Of a stretch of 64,000 nucleotides of DNA, positions 43,350 through 51,312 are shown one piece after another. Every line of letters begins with the position of its first letter. Within the stretch, counting starts at the first letter, position 1. The notes under the pieces were generated by a model. The model had not been told where the DNA came from. It did no database searches and worked only from the letters and a program-made list of their open reading frames with translations. The stretch comes from Clostridium estertheticum. GTDB taxonomy: Bacteria > Bacillota > Clostridia > Clostridiales > Clostridiaceae. A program made the translations under genes and the position numbers. The stretch covers positions 3,162,001 through 3,226,000 of the forward strand of contig NZ_CP086239.1 of assembly GCF_026650985.1 (NCBI RefSeq), given 5' to 3'.

Positions 43350-43949
43350 CTATAAATGAATAAAGATTGATAAAACAATTCCAATTATTCCACAGGCTAT
43401 CCATTCAATAATTTTTCTACTTAGCTTATTTTGAATTCTGTATCGTTGTATAGTTTCTTCTAAAGTAATTGTAAGCTGCGAAATTTGCTGAGCCATTTCT
43501 CCAACGGTATCGTTAATTTCATCTTTTGTAACCGCACTTAGCTGTTTGTTCTTTATCTCTTCTGTTACCATAATTTCTTCTGAATTGTTGACTCTTTTAA
43601 ATACCCCTAAACTAGACGAGATTATTTTTTCGGTTTTCTCTATAGAAATGATAGCCAGTACTTTTTTATTTATTTCAATAAATTCTATTGAAACAATAGG
43701 ACATGGTATCAATTTTCCTTTAGCTTTATTAAAAGTTTCCATTACATCATTTTTATTACATCCATTGATTTTGCCCTTATTATTTACCCCCAAAATCAAT
43801 TTACCACCTGATGCATTTGCAAAAGAGGAGATAATCTTACCTAATAAATTGGGTCCCCCACTATGATTTCTAAATTCTACTCTATCAGAATCTCCCTTAC
43901 TAATAAGACTAACAATTTCATCTTTTAAATTTTCATGGTTAATTGACAA
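43350..43949 (-). CDS. AlbA_2 (Schlafen-type) domain protein with C-terminal membrane anchor
   Basis: This 199-residue protein has an AlbA_2 domain (about 15-120): GDSDRVEFRN, then FANASGGKLILGVNNKGKI, and VSIEFIEINKKVLAIISIEKTE, usually found in nucleic-acid-binding or regulatory proteins. A coiled stretch (about 135-170) and a single C-terminal helix (WIACGIIGIVLSIFI) follow, placing the domain in the cytoplasm at the membrane. I use the TTG at 43949, six bases after AAAGGTGGTG; in-frame GTG codons at 43961 and 43958 sit within that site. Function unknown. Confidence 0.7.
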   Translation of the reverse strand: MSINHENLKDEIVSLISKGDSDRVEFRNHSGGPNLLGKIISSFANASGGKLILGVNNKGKINGCNKNDVMETFNKAKGKLIPCPIVSIEFIEINKKVLAIISIEKTEKIISSSLGVFKRVNNSEEIMVTEEIKNKQLSAVTKDEINDTVGEMAQQISQLTITLEETIQRYRIQNKLSRKIIEWIACGIIGIVLSIFIHL

Positions 43950-44044
43950 AACTTTCACCACCTTTAAGCTATCGTTTGAAAATAGTTCTTTACGACCATA
44001 TATTATTATGTTGTTATTACTTCATAAACAAAATTTAAACCACT

Positions 44045-44072
44045 AAAAAAAGTGGAAATAATTCCACTTTAA
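44045..44072 (-). terminator. Terminator of the GH105-symporter transcript
   Basis: AAGTGGAA and TTCCACTT form an eight-base perfect stem with a four-base loop; on the minus strand a run of seven Ts follows. It lies some 25 bases beyond the stop at 44097. Confidence 0.75.
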
Positions 44073-44103
44073 TATTGCAGCGACCCAAGAGATAATTTAA
44101 CTT
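44068..44103 (-). repeat. Inverted repeat, left copy, flanking the rhamnogalacturonan segment
   Basis: On the minus strand the element reads TTAAATTATCTCTTGGGTCG and continues CTGCAATATTAAA. It starts at the stop codon of the symporter gene. Thirty-one of 34 bases agree with the copy at 49490-49525, which lies in the opposite orientation 5.4 kb away. Confidence 0.7.
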
Positions 44104-45629
44104 ACATTTTTACTGTTACTGCTTAAATAGTGCTTTTCATTCTTAAAGCCTACATTATTATTACCAAAGCACTCTTCATACTTCCAACCAGTTAATACTT
44201 CAATAGCTTCTTTTGCTTCTAGAGTTACTTCAGCTTTCGAGCCCCCATTTTTTATTCTATGCACTTCATCTACTAACAATTTATGAGTACTCTTTGTTAG
44301 TTTAAGCCTTAAAGTTGCAAACCAAGTCACTCCAAGCAATACAAAAGGTACTACAATAGCTATAACAGTTATTCCTACTATCGCACTATGTGGTTGTACA
44401 CTAACACCCGTTTTAAATCCACATGCAGATAATGCGCCTCCTAATACTGCTGCTTCTACCGCTGCAGCTACTTTTGATAAAAGACTATTTACTCCTGTAT
44501 ATATCCCTTCTCTTCTTTGTCCCGTTATAGCTTCATCTATATCCGCTATAAATCCCATTTGGTATGGTGGTACATAGTCTATTGCAGTTTTTCCTATAAT
44601 GTTTATTAATGCAAATATTGTTAATATGGTTACTGTTAATGATGAATGACCCATCACAGCTAATGCTAAATAGCCTGCTAGTGATACAAACACTATAATA
44701 GTTCCTATTCTAAACGTTTTAGGTCCACCATATTTGTATGCCGATACAATAAAGAAAAACAAAGCTATACATGAAACAATTGATGAAACGCCATTTATAT
44801 TAGCTACTGTTACTGTAGAAGTCATTAATACAAATATCGCAAAATATGTAAATACTCCTCCAGTAATTTGTTTAAAAATCCCTCCAAGTCCCATCATTAC
44901 ACAATGAAGTCTAAATGATCTATTCCTCATACTTGAAGTTATATCAACCCCTAGTTTTTTAAATATCTGAAAAGCTGAACTTGCCGAATCCTCATAAGTA
45001 ATCTCTTTTGAATCTCTTTCAAATATATTCAAATAAAAATAAATCAATGCGAGTCCGGTAATTATACCATATATAATTCCAGTAAATAGAAATGCTTTAG
45101 GAGAATTTTTACCATAAGTTAAAAATAACTTTGCAGGTACAAACGCTGCTATTACACTTGCTATAGTACCACAATATTGTTTACCACCGATAAGTTTTGC
45201 TTTTTCTGCTGCATCTTGAGTCATTTCAGCTGGTAATGTAGTTCCTGGTACAAAAATCAAAGTATATGCTACTTCATAAATCAAATTAACTACGAAATAA
45301 AAACTAAAGGTGTGACCAGCTGTCCATAATAATGGGAATACAACAATTATTATAGGTATACCCAAAAGTATAAAGAACTTTCTTCTACCAAATTTTTTAC
45401 CAAGCTTTGTTTTACCAAAATTATCACTTATAACACCTAATACAGGATTTCCAACAGCATCTATGAGTCTTGCCGCTGTAAATATAAGACCTGCCTTTAT
45501 TGGACTTATACCACACAGTGTTGTATAAAAATACATTAGCCATGCAGATATTAGCCCTTGTGCACCACTTCCTAAAAAATTTATACTTGAATATCCAATA
45601 ATATTTTTTAAAGTTATTTTACTTTTCAT
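44097..45629 (-). CDS. GPH-family oligosaccharide:cation symporter
   Basis: This 510-residue glycoside-pentoside-hexuronide symporter has 12 helices, with the family marks RLIDAVGNPVLGVISDNFGK and GRRKFFILLGIPI. It is a paralog of the protein at 47914; both end in a conserved cytoplasmic tail (WKYEECFGNNNVGF here, FNYEECWGNNN there). Beside GH105 it most likely imports unsaturated rhamnogalacturonan oligosaccharides with sodium or protons. The ATG follows GGAGGAACT. Two CGTTTACA repeats lie just upstream. Confidence 0.85.
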   Translation of the reverse strand: MKSKITLKNIIGYSSINFLGSGAQGLISAWLMYFYTTLCGISPIKAGLIFTAARLIDAVGNPVLGVISDNFGKTKLGKKFGRRKFFILLGIPIIIVVFPLLWTAGHTFSFYFVVNLIYEVAYTLIFVPGTTLPAEMTQDAAEKAKLIGGKQYCGTIASVIAAFVPAKLFLTYGKNSPKAFLFTGIIYGIITGLALIYFYLNIFERDSKEITYEDSASSAFQIFKKLGVDITSSMRNRSFRLHCVMMGLGGIFKQITGGVFTYFAIFVLMTSTVTVANINGVSSIVSCIALFFFIVSAYKYGGPKTFRIGTIIVFVSLAGYLALAVMGHSSLTVTILTIFALINIIGKTAIDYVPPYQMGFIADIDEAITGQRREGIYTGVNSLLSKVAAAVEAAVLGGALSACGFKTGVSVQPHSAIVGITVIAIVVPFVLLGVTWFATLRLKLTKSTHKLLVDEVHRIKNGGSKAEVTLEAKEAIEVLTGWKYEECFGNNNVGFKNEKHYLSSNSKNVS

Positions 45630-45645
45630 AGTTCCTCCTTAGTAG

Positions 45646-45665
45646 CGTTTACATAACCGTTTACA
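45646..45665 (-). promoter_or_regulatory. Direct CGTTTACA repeats before the symporter gene
   Basis: CGTTTACA occurs at 45646 and 45658 (TGTAAACG on the minus strand), 12 bases apart, immediately before the ribosome binding site. TGTAAACG is the left half of a cre or LacI-family operator, so this may be a repression site inside the operon. Confidence 0.4.
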
Positions 45666-45692
45666 CATACACTAAAAAAATAAATTGTTTTT

Positions 45693-46778
45693 TTATAATA
45701 GCTGATTTTCTGCTGAAGCAAGTATAAATGGTCCTAACCCCTTTGGTTCATTACTTACTATTGGTTCACTTATATAATAAGCAAAGCTGCCATCTCTTTT
45801 TTCTTTTCCACCTAAACCAGCAACATAACAAATTTTGTTTAAATTTATTAATCCTTCTTTTGTCTCTAATATAAATTCATTAATTAATCCTTCATAAGCC
45901 GTTTTTGCCGTTTTCTTTAATCTTTTTGGTAAATATCCTTTTCTTACTCCTTTTAACAGTGCATACACTATCATTGATGAACCTGAAGCCTCTAAATAAT
46001 TACCTTTTCGCTGTCCTTCATCTAATACTTGATACCAAACATGACTTTCTTTATCTTCGACTTTAATTAAATTAGTCATACAATTATTAAGTATTAAAAT
46101 TAGCTTTTCTCTATTTTCATTATCTTCTGGGAACACTTCTAATGTATCCACTAGTGCCATTACATACCATCCCATAGCACGTGACCAAAAATGTGGTGAT
46201 AACCCCGTTTCTTCATTAGCCCAATTTTGCTCTTTTTTTTCATCAAAGGCATGATATAAAAGCCCTGTTTTTTCATCTTTCAAATTCTTTTCACATATAA
46301 TAAATTGATGAGCAATATCATTGAATTCAGAAACTTCTCCGAACTCTTTTATGTATTTAGCATAAAAAGTTGCACCCATGTATAATCCATCTAACCATAT
46401 TTGGTTCGGATAAATATTCTTATGCCAAAAAACGCCTTCTGTTGTACGTGGTTGAGTTTCTATTTGCTTTTTTAATAATTCTAATGCTTTTTTATATTTT
46501 TCATTTCCAGTTTCTTTGTACAAAGTTATTAATATTTTACCATTATTTAAATGATCAATATTATATTCATTTAATCTATATCCGATTATATTTCCATCCT
46601 CTTGTACAAAATGATCCATAATTTCTACTATATAATCTAAATATTTTTCATCACCAGTTTGTTTCCAAACTTCTGCTATTCCGTCTAAGGTTAAACCATA
46701 TTCATATCCCCAGTGATCGGTTAAATTTGTATTTCTTTCTATTACTGAATCTGCCATCCATTTAGCATAATTTTTCAT
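45693..46778 (-). CDS. Unsaturated rhamnogalacturonyl hydrolase (GH105)
   Basis: This 361-residue cytoplasmic GH105 enzyme hydrates and removes the unsaturated galacturonic acid from the non-reducing end of oligosaccharides made by rhamnogalacturonan lyase. It shows the alpha/alpha-barrel segments HWGYEYGLTLDGIAEVW, IWLDGLYMGATFYA with the catalytic aspartate, FWSRAMGWYVMALVD and YLEASGSSMIVYAL, as in YteR and YesR. The ATG at 46778 follows GGGGTGAG. Its own promoter lies between two operators upstream; it is followed by the symporter. Confidence 0.9.
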   Translation of the reverse strand: MKNYAKWMADSVIERNTNLTDHWGYEYGLTLDGIAEVWKQTGDEKYLDYIVEIMDHFVQEDGNIIGYRLNEYNIDHLNNGKILITLYKETGNEKYKKALELLKKQIETQPRTTEGVFWHKNIYPNQIWLDGLYMGATFYAKYIKEFGEVSEFNDIAHQFIICEKNLKDEKTGLLYHAFDEKKEQNWANEETGLSPHFWSRAMGWYVMALVDTLEVFPEDNENREKLILILNNCMTNLIKVEDKESHVWYQVLDEGQRKGNYLEASGSSMIVYALLKGVRKGYLPKRLKKTAKTAYEGLINEFILETKEGLINLNKICYVAGLGGKEKRDGSFAYYISEPIVSNEPKGLGPFILASAENQLL

Positions 46779-46845
46779 GTATCTCACCCCATAATTATTT
46801 TTTTAGTACTGTTAAATTATTTATCTTACAATCCAATATTTTTTA

Positions 46846-46929
46846 CGTTAACGTTAACGACTTATTTAGACTATAGCATTAATTAACATATAATACAATA
46901 ATAATACAAAATTTTGTTAACGTTAACAA
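46846..46929 (-). promoter_or_regulatory. GH105 promoter between two LacI-type operators
   Basis: On the minus strand TTGTAT (46893-46898) and TATAGT (46870-46875) are 17 bases apart. Perfect palindromes stand on both sides: TTGTTAACGTTAACAA (46914-46929) upstream of -35 and CGTTAACGTTAACG (46846-46859) just after the start point, with centres 69 bases apart. A half-site AGTTAACAA lies at about 46941. The arrangement fits looping repression by a LacI-family protein; its gene is not in the window. Confidence 0.7.
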
Positions 46930-46953
46930 TTTTGTCATTAAAGTTAACAATAT

Positions 46954-47000
46954 GAAAAAAGGCTAGAAAGCGGATTTTAATCCCATTTCTAGCCTTTTTC
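46954..47000 (-). terminator. Terminator of the lyase-deacetylase transcript
   Basis: AAAAAAGGCTAGAAA pairs with TTTCTAGCCTTTTT around a 16-base loop, with A-runs and T-runs as arms. It separates the upstream transcript (ending with the 47052 gene) from the GH105 promoter. Confidence 0.75.
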
Positions 47001-47051
47001 AATTACTTCTTTTTTTATATCTCTTAAACTGCAAATTAAAACATTTAATTT

Positions 47052-47852
47052 TTAAAATAATTCTATTTGAGATCCACCTTTTATCTCTATTATTTGATCA
47101 TTAAAACTAATCCATGCAGATTTAAAAGAAGGATTATAAACAAAATTACCTTTTGATGAAAATTTCAGATTATCAAGCAATTTCATATAATCAACTATTT
47201 CTATATTAGTTGCATACCAAATATCATCCTTATTAGATACATAATTGCAAAACTTTTCTATCAAATCCCAATTATTATCTCTGTCAAATTCATAACTATG
47301 TCCCCAAACATACATAAGGTATAGATACTGTTTTTTAAATAATGGAACAAACTTTTCAGCATTTTCCATCAGATTATGGTTATGGTGACAAGTTGCTTGC
47401 CAAGCATAAAAATCGTCTGGCAAATCAAAATTATCCTTACTTCCAACTACTCTAGAGTACTCAATGCCTAAGTATTTCAACATGGATTTTATATTTGAAT
47501 TATATGATCCATTGGGATATGACATCCCCCTTACTGTATATCCTGCAAGCTCCTCAAGATTTTCTCTATCTCCTAGTGTCTGTTTTACTATTTCTTCGTT
47601 AGAACATCTAGCTATCGTTGGATGAGTTAGCGTATGTGATGAAATCTCATGACCTTCATATAGCTTTTTTACTTCTTCTTTCTTTACGTGGTCTTCTGAA
47701 TCCAAGAAACCTGAATTTAAATGAAATGTACCCTTTATACCATATTTATTAAAAATCTTGACTAGCCTTTTATCAGCCAACTTTCCGTCATCATAACTCA
47801 TGGTTAATGCTTTAAATTTTCCATTAGGAAAACATTTTATAATAGTATTCAT
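47052..47852 (-). CDS. Cytoplasmic polysaccharide deacetylase-like protein (CE4 fold)
   Basis: This 266-residue protein has the NodB core: MSYDDGKLADKR (Asp21, Asp22), HEISSHTLTHPT with the zinc histidines, RGMSYPNGSYN and a late YVWGHSYEF. It has no signal peptide, unlike wall-acting CE4 enzymes. Placed between a symporter and GH105 it probably removes O-acetyl groups from imported rhamnogalacturonan fragments, whose galacturonate is often acetylated. That use is inferred from position. The ATG follows AGAGAGGG. Confidence 0.75.
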   Translation of the reverse strand: MNTIIKCFPNGKFKALTMSYDDGKLADKRLVKIFNKYGIKGTFHLNSGFLDSEDHVKKEEVKKLYEGHEISSHTLTHPTIARCSNEEIVKQTLGDRENLEELAGYTVRGMSYPNGSYNSNIKSMLKYLGIEYSRVVGSKDNFDLPDDFYAWQATCHHNHNLMENAEKFVPLFKKQYLYLMYVWGHSYEFDRDNNWDLIEKFCNYVSNKDDIWYATNIEIVDYMKLLDNLKFSSKGNFVYNPSFKSAWISFNDQIIEIKGGSQIELF

Positions 47853-47913
47853 TTTAAAACCCTCTCTCTTCTAATTTAATATACCTTTTTAATAATAGGG
47901 GCTATTATTTTTA

Positions 47914-49452
47914 TTACCCTTGTTTATTAATTTGTACTCTATTTTCATGCTCGTATTTTAATAAATTGTTATTTCCCCAACACTCTTCATAATTAAATCC
48001 AGTTAAATCTTTAACTATGACTTTGATTTCCTCAGTGGCATCTTCTTTTAATCCACCATTCTTCAATCTATTTACTTCTTCTTCTAATATCATATGCGAT
48101 TTTACAGTTAAATTAAGTTTATAAGATGATATTATACCTATTATAACTAATATAATCGGAACAACTGTATACAAAATCAAAAGAGCATGTACTGTAATCT
48201 GTGGTTGAACTTTCGCACCTTTAAGAAAACCTGCTGCTTGCAAAATTAATCCAATTATCATTACTTCAATAGTAGAAAAGATTACATCTAAGAAAGTGTT
48301 AACCCCAGCATATGCACCTTCTCTTCTTTTCCCCGTAATCATTTCATCAATGTCTGGCATAAATGTAAATAAAAATTGTGCAGCATTAACTAAGCCTGTT
48401 TTTCCAAAATTCAATGCAACGGTTAAAATAACTAGGAATATATTAGTGTTTGTAGGTCTAATTATACCAAGACCCATAAAACATACAAGAACTATTATTG
48501 TTGCGAAACCTCCTATTCTATAGGTAAATGTACCAGTTTTTTTAGCTGTTAACCATATATAAAAGGTTAAGAACATAATTCCAAAAACAAATCCGACACT
48601 AGTTGAAATCGAAACTGACTTTGGATTTAAAAGTAATACAAAAACTATAAAATAAGTATTTATTGTACCTGCTAAGGATCTAAACATTTGTTCTGATAAA
48701 TACATACATAGATAAAGTCTATATGATCTTATCTTTATAGTAGATGCAAAATCATTAATTATACCTAAAAATCCATTTTTAAATGACATTTTTCCTCTTA
48801 CAACTTTAACATTCGATTCATTTACAGGACGTTCGTATACCGACAAATAGAAACATGTGAACGCTATAAGTGATATTACATCATATATAATAGCTGCTAT
48901 AAAAAATGTCCCAGCATTGTTTTGTCCAAAGACATCAAATAATTTTATTATAATCAATGAAGAAGATATACCTGCTATTGCAGCACCAATCTGATTAAAA
49001 CCAATTAATTCAGCACGTTCAACTGGATTTTCTGACATTTCAGCTGCAAAAGTTGCCTGTGGAACGGCAAGTAAAGGATTTATAAAGGACGTGATAATTA
49101 TTATTGAAGCATAATAAGCTATAGGCATATTAGGTATCCAATATAACGGGAAAGTTAGTACCTTTAATGGTATTCCAATTAATAGAATACCTTTCCTTCT
49201 TCCAAATCGTTTACCATACCTTGTCTTGTACAAATTATCACTAATATATCCAACTACAGGTGTAAGCGTAGCCCCTATAAGTTTACCTATTGTAATCATC
49301 AAAGTAACTGTAACTATAGATGCATTACAAAATGTTGTATAAAAGTACATTTGCCAAGCATTTACTAAAACATCGCTAACACCTGCCAATTGATATGATG
49401 AAAACCCTATTTTATTTATCATTTTAAGTTTGCCATTAGTCTTTAATAACAT
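47914..49452 (-). CDS. GPH-family oligosaccharide:cation symporter
   Basis: This 512-residue 12-helix symporter is paralogous to the one at 44097 (shared GRRKGILLIGIPLK-type loop and EECWGNNN tail). It has a TMMITIGKLIGATLTPVVGYISD-like first substrate helix region. It follows the lyase gene and precedes the deacetylase, so it likely brings in rhamnogalacturonan oligosaccharides of a different size or decoration from its paralog. The ATG at 49452 follows AGGGGATTAGGAT; a second ATG ten codons in is possible. Confidence 0.85.
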   Translation of the reverse strand: MLLKTNGKLKMINKIGFSSYQLAGVSDVLVNAWQMYFYTTFCNASIVTVTLMITIGKLIGATLTPVVGYISDNLYKTRYGKRFGRRKGILLIGIPLKVLTFPLYWIPNMPIAYYASIIIITSFINPLLAVPQATFAAEMSENPVERAELIGFNQIGAAIAGISSSLIIIKLFDVFGQNNAGTFFIAAIIYDVISLIAFTCFYLSVYERPVNESNVKVVRGKMSFKNGFLGIINDFASTIKIRSYRLYLCMYLSEQMFRSLAGTINTYFIVFVLLLNPKSVSISTSVGFVFGIMFLTFYIWLTAKKTGTFTYRIGGFATIIVLVCFMGLGIIRPTNTNIFLVILTVALNFGKTGLVNAAQFLFTFMPDIDEMITGKRREGAYAGVNTFLDVIFSTIEVMIIGLILQAAGFLKGAKVQPQITVHALLILYTVVPIILVIIGIISSYKLNLTVKSHMILEEEVNRLKNGGLKEDATEEIKVIVKDLTGFNYEECWGNNNLLKYEHENRVQINKQG

Positions 49453-49489
49453 ATCCTAATCCCCTTTTAGAAAATTTTATTTTAGAATT

Positions 49490-49525
49490 CAGTTAAATCA
49501 TCTCATGGGTCGCTGCAATATTTAA
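49490..49525 (+). repeat. Inverted repeat, right copy
   Basis: The plus strand reads TTAAATCATCTCATGGGTCG and continues CTGCAATATTTAA. It lies between the lyase stop and the symporter start. It matches the left copy (44068-44103) in 31 of 34 bases with a 17-base identical core TGGGTCGCTGCAATATT. Confidence 0.7.
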
Positions 49526-51216
49526 TTACTCTCTAATATTATGGTGTCATACATTATAGCTGCATTACAGGTTGTAAATGTGATAACGTTTTCCCCAATA
49601 TTTAAAATATTAGAATCAAACTCCACCTCTTCTAAATGATACCAGCCACTCTTCATTGCAGACCTATAAATAGATGTATCACTAATATAATCAGTAGATT
49701 TAACAACTTTACCATTAACCTTAACAATTAAAGTAGGCTCCACTTTTCCATCAATTTTGTTTTTAGTAGCAGATGCAATTGATATTGTAAGATAAAATCT
49801 TTTTTCATGATTTTTATCCATATTAAATTTTATATTCCAATTTCCTGACTTTGTTTGTGCATAATACCAATCTTCACTTTCTTTACTTATTCCTATAACA
49901 TAATCTAAATTCTCGGGAACCATATTCTTCCACTTATAGTTTCTTAATTCATTTCCAAATTTAAATTCTTTCGCCGTACGATTAGCCGTTCCAATTTGCC
50001 ATAGTTTATTTTTATGGTACGGTGGATTCCAAATAATCTCCCCCAAATCTAAATTATCTTTTCCAATAACTATATAATCTTTACTTAATTGCCTTGTAAC
50101 ATCACCTTTGGTGGCATAAGCATATAATGTATATGTACCTGGTCTAACGTTATTAATTAAAAACTTACCCTCTTTATCAGCTTGTGAAAAGAATATATAA
50201 TCACCTTTCTGCCTTATAAATTCTCCACCGGATTTAGCTAGCACCACCATAGCCTCTTCACTTGATCTATTATGAGTTATAATTAATTTCCCACTAACAT
50301 TACTTCTATCTAAAGGATATAAAGGTTCATTTATACATGTATAAGGCCATTTTTTTTCTTCTGTATTCGCTTTTTTTATAGCGTCATTAATCATTTCTTC
50401 TTCATTACCACAATTTACATAAATATACCAAGGTCCATACATCTTTTCCCAATCCGTTGGAACATTAAAATCCCCTGTTCCGAAATGAGCACCAGTCATA
50501 TAATTTAGTATAATAGAATCATAATGTACTAATAATTCTTGTTTTAGAGGACCACTGGGATAGTATTCTGTACTTACTGGAATAAACCAAAATCCAAATT
50601 CATTACCATATTGACCCCAAAAGTGATTATCTTTAAAATATCCTACATAATCATACTTAGAATATATTTTCCCATTGGTATACATTTCTCCATCTGGTAA
50701 CTCGTAAGTTTCATCTTGAATTTTTTTATTTTTATTCAAATAATCATGGGTTGGTTGTTTTCCCTTTCTTTCTGAATTATAAGCATGATCAAAAATATTA
50801 TAATCTAATCTATACACCGTTCTTAACTCGCTTAACCTAAATTCCTTTTTTATGTTATTTTTTACAACTGCATAGGAGTAAATACCACTTTCACCTTTTT
50901 TCATAATTATGTTATATTCTATATACAATAAGCTTGTCCTATCAATATATGTTATATGCACCTCCTCTTTACTATTCGTTATTACTTTTAATTCCGCTGC
51001 TTTAAAATTTCTAAATTTCCCTTCTGCATGATAATCCAGATAAAATGTATGATTTTTATCTGGATCATTATCTGCTCCATTAAGATTTTTTATTAACTCC
51101 TTATTGTTTTTAACTAAAGATGTAGCTACGGCATTTTCATTAAATTCCACAGTTAATATTCCATTTGATATTATACTTTTTAAGCCTTTTACAATTAGTT
51201 TAACTTCATCATCCAT
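49522..51216 (-). CDS. Rhamnogalacturonan endolyase (PL4-like), no signal peptide
   Basis: This 564-residue protein fits the PL4 rhamnogalacturonan lyase plan: an N-terminal beta-sandwich catalytic domain (to about 310), a central fibronectin-like domain (NVRPGTYTLYAYATKGDVT) and a C-terminal jelly-roll carbohydrate-binding domain (IWNPPYHKNKLWQIGTANRTAKEF). It would cut rhamnogalacturonan-I by beta-elimination, giving products for GH105. Known PL4 enzymes are mostly exported, but this one starts MDDEVKLIVKGLK with no signal peptide, so it appears cytoplasmic. The ATG follows AAAGGATGTG. Confidence 0.8.
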   Translation of the reverse strand: MDDEVKLIVKGLKSIISNGILTVEFNENAVATSLVKNNKELIKNLNGADNDPDKNHTFYLDYHAEGKFRNFKAAELKVITNSKEEVHITYIDRTSLLYIEYNIIMKKGESGIYSYAVVKNNIKKEFRLSELRTVYRLDYNIFDHAYNSERKGKQPTHDYLNKNKKIQDETYELPDGEMYTNGKIYSKYDYVGYFKDNHFWGQYGNEFGFWFIPVSTEYYPSGPLKQELLVHYDSIILNYMTGAHFGTGDFNVPTDWEKMYGPWYIYVNCGNEEEMINDAIKKANTEEKKWPYTCINEPLYPLDRSNVSGKLIITHNRSSEEAMVVLAKSGGEFIRQKGDYIFFSQADKEGKFLINNVRPGTYTLYAYATKGDVTRQLSKDYIVIGKDNLDLGEIIWNPPYHKNKLWQIGTANRTAKEFKFGNELRNYKWKNMVPENLDYVIGISKESEDWYYAQTKSGNWNIKFNMDKNHEKRFYLTISIASATKNKIDGKVEPTLIVKVNGKVVKSTDYISDTSIYRSAMKSGWYHLEEVEFDSNILNIGENVITFTTCNAAIMYDTIILESN

Positions 51217-51298
51217 TATTTCACATCCTTTAATATATTAGTTTCTTAAAATCATCATATGAATCATCTATATAATCACACCTATTTACGTAGATATT

Positions 51299-51312
51299 TG
51301 TTAACGTTAACA
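51299..51312 (-). promoter_or_regulatory. LacI-type operator before the lyase gene
   Basis: TGTTAACGTTAACA is a perfect 14-base palindrome with the same core as the operators at 46846 and 46914. It overlaps the stop codon of the rhamnosidase gene and lies 83 bases before the lyase ATG, suggesting separate control of the lyase-symporter-deacetylase genes. Confidence 0.6.
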
